DNA of 25,316 nucleotides from a virus. Made by a program: the position numbers and the translations under genes. The stretch spans positions 1 to 25,316 of the IMG/VR virus record IMGVR_UViG_3300007735_000526. One strand, written 5' to 3'. Under the pieces are notes generated by a model that made no database searches, was not told the origin of the DNA, and saw nothing but the letters and a program-made list of their open reading frames with translations. Position 1 is the stretch's first letter. Each line of letters starts with the position of its first letter. Below are positions 13,592 through 18,582 of the stretch, piece after piece.

Positions 13592-13619
13592 AAAAAAATG
13601 CAGTTGTTAGGATGCTGCA
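13592..13619 (-). terminator. hairpin with T-run (terminator or attenuator)
   Basis: TGCAG/CTGCA stem with an 11-nt loop followed by seven T on the minus strand, between the 71-aa gene and the 66-aa gene. A 5-bp stem is weak; may allow partial read-through into the tRNA-like RNA unit, for which I see no separate promoter. Confidence 0.5.
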
Positions 13620-13630
13620 CCCCTTTTAAA

Positions 13631-13846
13631 TTATATTATAACAAACCCAGATTTTATAAACCCATTACCATCAATAACTATTTGAGTTCCGTCTTGCATA
13701 ATCTTAGTATCTAAATAATCAGTTTGTAAACACCCATAAAATGAATAAGTAAATTTAACCATTTGAAAAGCTAAAACTCCTTGCTTCAACAGTTTTTTAT
13801 CTGTATTTTTTACAATGTTTAGTTTTTCAATTTTAATTTGTTTCAT
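13631..13846 (-). CDS. small protein, unknown
   Basis: 71 residues: basic N-terminal half (MKQIKIEKLNIVKNTDKKLL) and a C-terminal beta-rich half (DGTQIVIDGNGFIKSGFVII). Own promoter at 13871-13902 and AT-rich leader. No family recognised. Confidence 0.6.
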   Translation of the reverse strand: MKQIKIEKLNIVKNTDKKLLKQGVLAFQMVKFTYSFYGCLQTDYLDTKIMQDGTQIVIDGNGFIKSGFVII

Positions 13847-13870
13847 AACCTTTTTATTTTTTTATTTAAC

Positions 13871-13902
13871 TAAAGATACGAACCATGTTCCGTTTAGCCA
13901 AG
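13871..13902 (-). promoter_or_regulatory. promoter for 71-aa gene and RNA D-B unit
   Basis: -7 TATCTTTA (13878-13871), 20-nt spacer, -33 CTTG (13902-13899) in place of TTTG. Leader GTTAAATAAAAAAATAAAAAGG as in the other modules. Confidence 0.75.
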
Positions 13903-13958
13903 TTTGTTTTTTAAGGTTAATATAGGTCTTAAACCCATTTACAATAATAAATTATTTG

Positions 13959-14078
13959 TACCCCATATAGGAGTTGAACCTATCATTCCATCCAGCCGCT
14001 AAACCAGATCGCAAACCATTATGCTGGAGTTCAGGCCATAGACATTTAGCGCTATCTATATTCCTCATCTCATGGGGC
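13959..14078 (-). ncRNA. tRNA-like RNA F (different acceptor, same pseudoknot)
   Basis: 120 nt. Acceptor GCCCCAT pairs with ATGGGGT (one G-U), T-arm ATAGG-TTCAACT-CCTAT, discriminator A, no CCA. In the anticodon position a hairpin ATAGA/TCTAT has loop CGCTAAA (14051-14045), which pairs perfectly with TTTAGCG (14003-13997); this lies directly 5' of GCTGG (13996-13992), the second strand of helix CCAGC (14027-14023)/GCTGG. The result is a perfect interleaved pseudoknot of 7 + 5 bp. The D-arm is not canonical. Only 3 nt separate it from RNA E, so the two are cut from one precursor. Confidence 0.65.
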
Positions 14079-14081
14079 TTG

Positions 14082-14186
14082 TAGTCAGGACAGGATTCGA
14101 ACCTGTAAAGTACCCTTGTTCAATTTTTTAAGGAGGGGCACTATCTAATCTGGAACAATAGCGTTTACCAATTCCGCCACCTGACT
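14082..14186 (-). ncRNA. tRNA-like RNA E (compact pseudoknot form)
   Basis: 105 nt, the shortest member. Acceptor AGTCAGG/CCTGACT, D-arm GCG-GAATTGGTAAA-CGC, T-arm ACAGG-TTCGAAT-CCTGT. Hairpin CTAT/ATAG stands in for the anticodon arm; its loop TTGTTC (14158-14153) pairs with GAACAA (14121-14116), directly followed by GGGTAC (14115-14110), which pairs with GTGCCC (14141-14136). Two 6-bp helices thus stack coaxially in an H-type pseudoknot. No 7-nt loop with U33 and anticodon. Discriminator A, no CCA. Confidence 0.75.
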
Positions 14187-14192
14187 ATATTT

Positions 14193-14238
14193 GCTCCGTA
14201 TAAACCCTTCTTATAGTTAAGACAAAAAACTACGGAGC
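14193..14238 (-). other. 8-bp stem with inner hairpin before RNA E
   Basis: GCTCCGTA (14238-14231 on the minus strand) / TACGGAGC with a 30-nt loop that holds CTTA/TAAG. It ends 6 nt before the 5' end of RNA E and may guide its processing. Confidence 0.45.
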
Positions 14239-14303
14239 GAATGTTTTTACTTTAAATTGATCAATTAGCTTTGCTTTGTTTTGGGACGGCCTCTTTTAAT
14301 TTC

Positions 14304-14405
14304 TTATCCTGCAGCTAATTTTTCTGCCCTTGCTGCCAATACGGCTTGGCGTTTACTAGTTGATACTGTTGGGCGACCTCGTTTTGTTGTTTGTGTTGTA
14401 CTCAT
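14304..14405 (-). CDS. small AT-hook protein, apparently truncated
   Basis: 33 residues: MSTTQTTKRGRPTVSTSKRQ, then AVLAARAEKLAAG and TAA. KRGRP is an AT-hook core. Directly after the stop the same frame continues EIKRGRPKTKQS to a second TAA at 14265-14267, giving another KRGRP AT-hook. So either a nonsense mutation has truncated a two-hook, ~46-residue protein, or the first TAA is read through. Own promoter at 14428-14459. Located just upstream of RNAs E and F. Confidence 0.6.
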   Translation of the reverse strand: MSTTQTTKRGRPTVSTSKRQAVLAARAEKLAAG

Positions 14406-14427
14406 AACCTGATTTTTTAATTATTAT

Positions 14428-14459
14428 TAAATATACGAATTGTGTTTTGTTTAGCCAAA
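14428..14459 (-). promoter_or_regulatory. Bacteroidetes-type promoter (AT-hook gene, RNAs E/F)
   Basis: -33 TTTG (14459-14456), 20-nt spacer, -7 TATATTTA (14435-14428). Confidence 0.85.
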
Positions 14460-14723
14460 CTAGTTTTTAAATTGTTCGAACCATTCTTTGAAAGGTATTT
14501 TATTACCTGTAGTGATACGATAATCTAAATAATCATCAAAATAACCTCCTTTACCATCTTCACCTAAAAAATCTTTTGATATTTGATCTAAAGTATACAT
14601 TCTTTCTGCTTGCCATTTAGCACCATTTTTCAAACCATTGTAATAAGCTACTCTTTCTCTAGGATTTATAAAATTTACTTTATTACAAACTTCTTCTAAT
14701 GTTTCTTGTTTATTTGTAACCAT
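14460..14723 (-). CDS. hypothetical phage protein
   Basis: 87 residues, acidic/basic mixed, with ERVAYYNGLKNGAKWQAERMYT near the middle (given in part) and an aromatic C-terminus (PFKEWFEQFKN). The NG.K.GAKWQAERMY stretch recurs in small proteins of Bacteroidetes phages; function unknown. Own promoter (14747-14778) and AT-rich leader ending AACAAAATG. Confidence 0.65.
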   Translation of the reverse strand: MVTNKQETLEEVCNKVNFINPRERVAYYNGLKNGAKWQAERMYTLDQISKDFLGEDGKGGYFDDYLDYRITTGNKIPFKEWFEQFKN

Positions 14724-14746
14724 TTTGTTTTTATTTTTTATTTACC

Positions 14747-14778
14747 TAAAGATACGAATCGTGTTTTGTTTAGCCAAA
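14747..14778 (-). promoter_or_regulatory. promoter module copy 1
   Basis: -33 TTTG (14778-14775), 20-nt spacer, -7 TATCTTTA (14754-14747). The ~65 nt from here to the ATG are nearly identical to the modules at 15040, 15337 and 17910. Confidence 0.85.
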
Positions 14779-14785
14779 CTAGTTT

Positions 14786-15016
14786 TTACAAACTAAAATT
14801 AGCTGTAAATTCATTATACAAGGCATTATATATATTAACTTTAAAGCCATTTTCTTCACAAAACTTAATTAAATTATTTTGTTCTTCTTTACTAATTGAA
14901 ACATTAAATTTAATTCGTCTATAACCTTTTCTCTTATCATTATAATAAGCGATATGCTTATATTTTGCTTTTAATAAAGCTTTTAACTCATTCCATGTTT
15001 TAGTATTCATAACCAT
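14786..15016 (-). CDS. small basic protein, unknown
   Basis: 76 residues (start at 15016; ATG two codons later is also possible). Basic helix TWNELKALLKAKYKHIAY, then beta strand RRIKFNVSISKEEQNNLIKF and FKVNIYNAL: a compact alpha/beta fold. No family recognised. Confidence 0.6.
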   Translation of the reverse strand: MVMNTKTWNELKALLKAKYKHIAYYNDKRKGYRRIKFNVSISKEEQNNLIKFCEENGFKVNIYNALYNEFTANFSL

Positions 15017-15039
15017 TTTGTTTTTATTTTTTATTTACC

Positions 15040-15071
15040 TAAAGATACGAATCGTGTTTTGTTTAGCCAAA
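15040..15071 (-). promoter_or_regulatory. promoter module copy 2
   Basis: -33 TTTG (15071-15068), 20-nt spacer, -7 TATCTTTA (15047-15040); sequence from the -33 box to the leader is identical to copy 1. Confidence 0.85.
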
Positions 15072-15078
15072 CTTGTTT

Positions 15079-15315
15079 TTATTCTGTTACTAACTCCATG
15101 TCTGAGTATTTGATAGTAGCTATTGATCTGATTCCCATCATATTGTAAGTATACAATGTTATTTTTTTACTTCCCATTTTCTCAATATTCATTTGATCAA
15201 ATGGTCCTGTTGTAATGTAACTATTCATTATAGTAAATGTTTTTCTATCAATTAATGGGTTATTAGTTTTAACTGTAAATTTTACACCCGGTACTAAATC
15301 ATTTCTTGTAACCAT
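15079..15315 (-). CDS. small beta-rich protein, unknown
   Basis: 78 residues: MVTRNDLVPGVKFTVKTNNP, then alternating hydrophobic/polar strands (FTIMNSYITTG, KKITLYTYNMMG, IATIKYSDME), suggesting an SH3/OB-like barrel. Own promoter module (15337-15368). Confidence 0.6.
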   Translation of the reverse strand: MVTRNDLVPGVKFTVKTNNPLIDRKTFTIMNSYITTGPFDQMNIEKMGSKKITLYTYNMMGIRSIATIKYSDMELVTE

Positions 15316-15336
15316 TTTCTTTATTTTTTATTTACC

Positions 15337-15368
15337 TAAAGATACGAATCGTGTTCCGCTTAGCCAAA
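15337..15368 (-). promoter_or_regulatory. promoter module copy 3
   Basis: -33 TTTG (15368-15365), 20-nt spacer, -7 TATCTTTA (15344-15337). Spacer variant GTGTTCCGCT is shared with the modules at 17910 and 18102. Confidence 0.85.
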
Positions 15369-15400
15369 CTAGTTTTAAGAACGGAAAAGTATTGTAAGAA

Positions 15401-15424
15401 AAAGCCCTAAATTAATAGGGCTTT
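15401..15424 (-). terminator. Rho-independent terminator
   Basis: 9-bp stem AAAGCCCTA/TAGGGCTTT with a 6-nt loop, followed on the minus strand by TTCTTAC. Lies between the 52-aa gene and promoter module 3 and ends the upstream unit. Confidence 0.8.
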
Positions 15425-15450
15425 GTTGTTTTAGGTATTAGTTGATATTG

Positions 15451-15609
15451 TTACATATTGCTGTCCAAAAGTTTTATACTCCTGTAAATCGGTATAAATA
15501 ATAGCCAATAGGTTGTCACTAAATGCATCTCTAAATGATGCTTATCTTCAAATGCTTTATCAAAACTTTTAACGTACATTCTTCTTTTGTGTTCTGTTCT
15601 TTTTATCAT
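15451..15609 (-). CDS. 52-aa protein with C-terminal hydrophobic helix
   Basis: MIKRTEHKRRMYVKSFDKAF, His-rich EDKHHLEMHL, then hydrophobic VTTYWLLFIPIY and a polar tail RSIKLLDSNM. Probably membrane-associated through the C-terminal segment. Starts 22 nt after the DUF3127 gene and is followed by a strong terminator, which supports it as the last gene of that unit. Confidence 0.6.
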   Translation of the reverse strand: MIKRTEHKRRMYVKSFDKAFEDKHHLEMHLVTTYWLLFIPIYRSIKLLDSNM

Positions 15610-15630
15610 TTGTTTGAGTATTTTTTAGTT

Positions 15631-15903
15631 TTAAAAAGGTATATCATTAGTTAATTTCCATGCTTGCAAATCTGTATAATATCTCCCATTGTATTCACGG
15701 CTTTTTATCTGTATATCTACTTCAAACATTTGCCCAATATTAGAATTAGTCAATTTGCCTAAAGCATCTTTGAATAATTTAATCGAGTGTGATTGGCTAA
15801 AGTCTTTAAATGATTCTTCAAAAATTGCTTCCTGAAAAGTGAACTTCCCTTTTGTTTCTTGTGGCTTTAACTCGATTAGTTTGCCTTTGAATTTTGATTC
15901 CAT
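15631..15903 (-). CDS. DUF3127-family OB-fold protein
   Basis: 90 residues. MESKFKGKLIELKPQETKGK start, central FKDALGKL and the C-terminal signature SREYNGRYYTDLQAWKL match the DUF3127 family of Bacteroidetes, small OB-fold proteins resembling single-stranded DNA-binding proteins. The usual WxK(Q/K) strand and acidic C-terminal tip of classical SSB are not obvious; the protein ends TNDIPF, and an -PF end is the tip used by SSB to recruit partners. Likely ssDNA binding in replication or repair. Confidence 0.75.
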   Translation of the reverse strand: MESKFKGKLIELKPQETKGKFTFQEAIFEESFKDFSQSHSIKLFKDALGKLTNSNIGQMFEVDIQIKSREYNGRYYTDLQAWKLTNDIPF

Positions 15904-15909
15904 TGTTTT

Positions 15910-16116
15910 TTATTGTTTAAAAGTTTTTAATACTGTTTCCCACACTACATCAAATGATACACTATCATTAAACCCTGCTTCCCTTTTTGCTTTTGAAAGC
16001 CATTGTTGCCTTTTACTAACTGAATCTTCTAAATATTCTATTTTTTCTTTAAGAGATTTTATTTCTAATTGCTGTTTAACAATTAATTCATTTAATTTAC
16101 TTATATGGATACTCAT
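15910..16116 (-). CDS. coiled-coil protein
   Basis: 68 residues, an uninterrupted heptad stretch (LNELIVKQQLEIKSLKEKIE) followed by SKRQQWLSKAKREAGF and SFDVVWETVLK. Common layout of small hypothetical proteins in Bacteroidetes and their phages. Its leader directly follows the GTATAAC end of the cassette at 16146-16605, so it may be the gene that was at the array insertion point. Confidence 0.6.
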   Translation of the reverse strand: MSIHISKLNELIVKQQLEIKSLKEKIEYLEDSVSKRQQWLSKAKREAGFNDSVSFDVVWETVLKTFKQ

Positions 16117-16161
16117 TGTTGTTTAAAAGTTTCGTTTATTTAGATGTTATACGCAAATTTT

Positions 16162-16569
16162 TTAACCATCAACAGCCGTCAATGTTCTACCAAAACATTT
16201 AACCTTTTGCCCATCTTTAAAATGACTTGCTTTTTCTAAAAGTTCGTTCATAATATCATTGATGTTAAAATGGTGCGAGAAACCCATTTCAATTTCATAG
16301 TTGCCATTTCTGTCAATTTCACAACCCATTGCTTTTTCTACGCTTTCTGTCAGCAATTCTTTGTAAAAGTCCGTATCAATATTCATATCCTTCACAAGAA
16401 TATGGGTTGTGAATTTTCGGCTTTGGATTCCACACATTGACACTTCTGATGGGTTTCCATTCCCTAATTGAAATTGTCCAAACATAAGCAAGTCATTATC
16501 ATCGCACCAGTGGTAATCAGTAGGTGAAATGTTCCCTTTTTCTCTTTTTTCTGCTACAAATACTTTCAT
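16162..16569 (-). CDS. cassette-borne hypothetical protein
   Basis: 135 residues, MKVFVAEKREKGNISPTDYH with WCDDNDLLMFGQFQLGNG and an acidic helical C-terminal half; one Cys-Gly motif (KVKCFGRTLTAVDG). No family recognised. The gene is flanked by 23-nt inverted repeats (TTATACGC.. at 16605 and ..GCGTATAA ending at 16147) that match in 21 positions, i.e. one cassette unit of the attC-like array. Base composition is more GC-rich than the surrounding phage genes, suggesting foreign origin. Confidence 0.7.
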   Translation of the reverse strand: MKVFVAEKREKGNISPTDYHWCDDNDLLMFGQFQLGNGNPSEVSMCGIQSRKFTTHILVKDMNIDTDFYKELLTESVEKAMGCEIDRNGNYEIEMGFSHHFNINDIMNELLEKASHFKDGQKVKCFGRTLTAVDG

Positions 16570-16599
16570 TTTGTTTATTTAAATGGTTAAAAAATCAGC

Positions 16600-16654
16600 G
16601 TATAACAGCACCTATGCGCCATTAAAACGAGCGCATAGCTGCAAAACGTTAGGT
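16600..16654 (-). repeat. attC-like recombination site 1
   Basis: Minus strand order: R'' ACCTAAC (16654-16648), spacer GTTTT, L'' GCAGCTATGCGC (16642-16631), 11-nt loop, L' GCGCATAGGTGC (16619-16608), T, R' GTTATAC (16606-16600). L'' and L' pair at 11 of 12 positions. This is the architecture of an integron attC site, with RYYYAAC at one end and a GTT-box at the other. Confidence 0.6.
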
Positions 16655-16660
16655 GCAATG

Positions 16661-16837
16661 CTAATCCAATACACCTGCAAGCCAAATTGGACAAAATATT
16701 AACCAGTACAAAAATCGTTCTTGTAAACTGACAGCCAAATTGTCTTTCCCTATTTTCTTACAATCGTTCCTCCAAATCAGATAGAACGGTATAAAAAGAA
16801 CGATTTGCAATAACAAGCATATTAATATTTTATTCAT
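16661..16837 (-). CDS. cassette-borne two-TM protein
   Basis: 58 residues from the ATG at 16837 (MNKILICLLLQIVLFIPFYL), a basic loop WRNDCKKIGKDN and a second hydrophobic segment (FLYWLIFCPIWLAGV). The longer in-frame start at 16873 lies inside the cassette end sequence and is rejected. Flanked by inverted repeats GTTAGGTGCAATGCT (16648-) and AGCACTGCACCTAAC (to 16871). Its stop lies only 7 nt from the R'' box of attC-like site 1, the usual economy of integron cassettes. Confidence 0.65.
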   Translation of the reverse strand: MNKILICLLLQIVLFIPFYLIWRNDCKKIGKDNLAVSLQERFLYWLIFCPIWLAGVLD

Positions 16838-16948
16838 CTTTTCAATTTTTGTGAGAAGCACTGCACCTAACAAGGTATTGCTAAAAGCAGGGCATTCTTT
16901 GTTAATTACTCTTTTACAGTTAATAGTTTAGTTTCGTTTATTTAGATG

Positions 16949-17152
16949 TTAGCGGAAATGCTTTGCACACTCTTCTGTAACAATTTTTAATGAGTTCAAA
17001 TATCCATCATACAATCCTCTATCATATAATCCAGCATCATCTTCATCAGGAAATAATTTAAGCCTTTCTTGTAGCTTGGAAATAAGCACTTCCGCTAACA
17101 AGCGGTTAGCGTCATTGCCGTTTTCGTGGTTTATTGAAGTTTTATTTTCCAT
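16949..17152 (-). CDS. fusion ORF crossing a cassette junction
   Basis: 67 residues from the ATG at 17152 (MENKTSINHENGNDANRLLA...). The first 17 codons lie inside attC-like site 3 of the preceding cassette; the frame then passes its G/TTAGCGG junction (17099/17098) into the next cassette and ends KIVTEECAKHFR, 3 nt from the R'' box GCTAAC of that cassette. The cassette part alone (LISKLQERLKLFPDEDDAGL...) has no good start, so translation may depend on the upstream cassette. A longer ORF to 17275 exists but would run through the whole preceding site. Function unknown; helical and acidic. Confidence 0.5.
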   Translation of the reverse strand: MENKTSINHENGNDANRLLAEVLISKLQERLKLFPDEDDAGLYDRGLYDGYLNSLKIVTEECAKHFR

Positions 17153-17227
17153 ATCAAAATTTGTTTTTAAGTTAAAGTTTTGTGTTCCAAAGTCGGCAAC
17201 GAACGCCAACCGCCCTACCGTTATCGG
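17093..17227 (-). repeat. attC-like recombination site 3, long spacer
   Basis: Minus strand: R'' CCGATAAC (17227-17220), spacer GGTAG, L'' of 21 nt (17214-17194, starts GGCGGTTGGCG), ~73-nt variable region, L' of 19 nt (17120-17102, ends CGCTAACCGC), TT, R' GTTAGCGG (17099-17092). L'' and L' are complementary with few mismatches. The variable region contains the ATG of the fusion ORF. Confidence 0.55.
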
Positions 17228-17231
17228 AAAT

Positions 17232-17519
17232 TCATTTTTCTCCCACTGCACTAAGACGGTCAAGTTCAGCAGCAATCAAAGCACCTGCAATTATCAATCG
17301 TTGCTTGTAAGGCTTTGAAATCATTTTATCCCAAATCTGTTCATCCCAATTCATAGGAGCTGTGTAGTTTGGAATGTCGAGTTCAGGCACACAAAGCCTT
17401 TCTACTGCAAATGCTAATTGACAACTTGAATTATATTCAATATCTAATTCCGTTGTTCTGCCGTGTTTTAGGATTTGTTCCTCACGTTCTTTTTTGATTA
17501 ATTCAATTCCTGTTTCCAT
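17232..17519 (-). CDS. cassette-borne conserved hypothetical protein
   Basis: 95 residues: METGIELIKKEREEQILKHG, then TTELDIEYN, PMNWDEQIWDKM and the C-terminal RLIIAGALIAAELDRLSA. The pattern (I/LIxxER.EQ...HG...W...W...K....L..AGALIAAE.DRL) is that of a widespread small phage/bacterial hypothetical family. All-helical, probably dimeric. ATG lies 48 nt into the cassette (after G/TTATCGG at 17568/17567); the stop is 4 nt from the R'' box of site 3. Function not known. Confidence 0.7.
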   Translation of the reverse strand: METGIELIKKEREEQILKHGRTTELDIEYNSSCQLAFAVERLCVPELDIPNYTAPMNWDEQIWDKMISKPYKQRLIIAGALIAAELDRLSAVGEK

Positions 17520-17560
17520 TTTAAAATTTGTTTATTGCCCACCCACGAAAAATGAACTAT

Positions 17561-17658
17561 CCGATAACACGGGTTTGGCGTAATGCCACAGATAGTTTGT
17601 GCCAAAAATTAAAGTTCGTGCAAGGTGGCACTAACGCCAAGCCCGAAATCGTTAGCAG
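17561..17658 (-). repeat. attC-like recombination site 2
   Basis: Minus strand: R'' CTGCTAAC (17658-17651), spacer GATTT, L'' of 21 nt (17645-17625, CGGGCTTGGCG...), 35-nt variable region, L' of 20 nt (17589-17570, ...CGCCAAACCCG), T, R' GTTATCGG (17568-17561). The L arms pair over ~18 positions. Same order and spacer lengths as sites 1 and 3. Confidence 0.6.
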
Positions 17659-17665
17659 TAATAAG

Positions 17666-17887
17666 CTAATTGTCGTAAAGTTTTAGCCATTCTTGCGAAT
17701 CTTCTCTTAACCCTTTTAGCGTTTGCTTTTCTATTGAATTAACTATTTTATTGTACATTTCTACTGCTCCAGCTTGGTAAGCATTCAATAAGTCAGTTGT
17801 ACAAAACCGCTTACTACTGCTAACATCGGCTATTAAATCATTGCCGTAATTATGTTTATTCATAGCTTCGTAATCTCTATCATCCAT
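17666..17887 (-). CDS. hypothetical protein fused across cassette boundary
   Basis: 73 residues, MDDRDYEAMNKHNYGNDLIA then VSSSKRFCTTDLLNAYQAGA and a helical, acidic tail. The first ~22 codons come from phage DNA behind promoter module 4; the reading frame then enters the cassette at GATG/TTAGCAG (17824/17823). The stop is 8 nt from R'' of attC-like site 2. The cassette end repeats GTTAGCAGTAATAAGC/GCTTACTACTGCTAAC flank the cassette part. Function unknown. Confidence 0.6.
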   Translation of the reverse strand: MDDRDYEAMNKHNYGNDLIADVSSSKRFCTTDLLNAYQAGAVEMYNKIVNSIEKQTLKGLREDSQEWLKLYDN

Positions 17888-17909
17888 TGTTTTTTATTTT
17901 TTATTTACC

Positions 17910-17941
17910 TAAAGATACGAATCGTGTTCCGCTTAGCCAAA
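17910..17941 (-). promoter_or_regulatory. promoter module copy 4, drives the cassette array
   Basis: -33 TTTG (17941-17938), 20-nt spacer, -7 TATCTTTA (17917-17910). It stands upstream of the first cassette, in the place a cassette promoter would hold. Confidence 0.8.
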
Positions 17942-17948
17942 CTAGTTT

Positions 17949-18098
17949 TTAACGGTCTTTTAAACGTTTAAAAACATCAATGTTTGCCATGATCTTTTTC
18001 CTTAAAGAAATAGATTTCTCATCCAAGAATTTCAAATATTCTTTCTCACTTTTGAAACCCATTTTTTTCCAATCCATTTTACTTACTTTCTTTTTCAT
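17949..18098 (-). CDS. small basic helical protein
   Basis: 49 residues: MKKKVSKMDWKKMGFKSEKE, then YLKFLDEKSISLRKKIMANI and DVFKRLKDR. Highly basic helix, possibly nucleic-acid binding. The ATG is 4 nt downstream of the -7 box of its promoter (18102-18133), implying a leaderless mRNA unless translation starts at Met8. Confidence 0.6.
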   Translation of the reverse strand: MKKKVSKMDWKKMGFKSEKEYLKFLDEKSISLRKKIMANIDVFKRLKDR

Positions 18099-18101
18099 AA
18101 C

Positions 18102-18133
18102 TAAAGATACGAATCGTGTTCCGCTTAGCCAAA
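18102..18133 (-). promoter_or_regulatory. Bacteroidetes-type promoter
   Basis: -33 TTTG (18133-18130), 20-nt spacer, -7 TATCTTTA (18109-18102). Confidence 0.8.
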
Positions 18134-18149
18134 CTTGTTTCCCGAGCAG

Positions 18150-18511
18150 TCTGATAGCCTACTAAGTAATAGCTGGCTTTAAAATTTTAATTAGTAGAAA
18201 ATTGTCATGTCATTTATAACATGTTTTTCTTTCATTCCACTATGTCTTGCCCAGGTTCATCGGCACAACCTAGTATAATTTAATATACGTTCGTGTTGTT
18301 TTTTATCCTGGAGTTTAATCATATTAGGCCTGTTAACTCAACCAGGCATTCATTGTTATAGTAGATATTTTAGTTGATTACCTGTATCCAGCAGGTCATA
18401 CATTTTATATTTGACTCCTTGTTTATTTAACCGTTCGACATGCCATTGCCTTGCTACTAGATTGGGCTACACTAAGGTAAACCAAGACGAATATAAACTT
18501 GTTGTCCAATA
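18150..18511 (-). ncRNA. large structured non-coding RNA candidate
   Basis: ~360 nt without a credible ORF, behind a promoter-like pair at 18512-18542. Hairpins seen: ACCTG-7 nt-CAGGT (18380-18396), GCCTG/CAGGC (18328-18347), AGGTT/AACCT (18253-18271), CATGT/ACATG (18206-18223), and a long-range CTACTAA/TTAGTAG (18197-18191 with 18165-18159) near the 3' end. Large ornate RNAs such as GOLLD and ROOL are known from phages, often near tRNAs; I cannot show membership in either. Confidence 0.5.
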
Positions 18512-18555
18512 TAAATATAGCGAAATAGAGGAAGATACCAAGAATGGTATCCTCC
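18512..18555 (-). promoter_or_regulatory. terminator hairpin overlapping a promoter
   Basis: Hairpin GATACCA/TGGTATC (18551-18534) with outer GAGG/CCTC, then -7 TATATTTA (18519-18512). A CTTG lying in the hairpin (18542-18539) stands 19 nt before the -7 box and can serve as -33. Would end transcription from the RecA-like gene and start the RNA below. Confidence 0.5.
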
Positions 18556-18582
18556 TTTCATAATAAAAAATAAAGCAACTTA

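Noticed and set aside
14719-15378. CRISPR array from repeated ~65-bp modules
   Set aside because: Spacings are whole genes (about 290 bp) and the repeats are promoters with leaders.
17093-17658. Insertion sequence or MITE explanation for the inverted ends
   Set aside because: No transposase, no constant terminal sequence between units and no target-site duplications; each unit has its own complementary ends as in attC cassettes.
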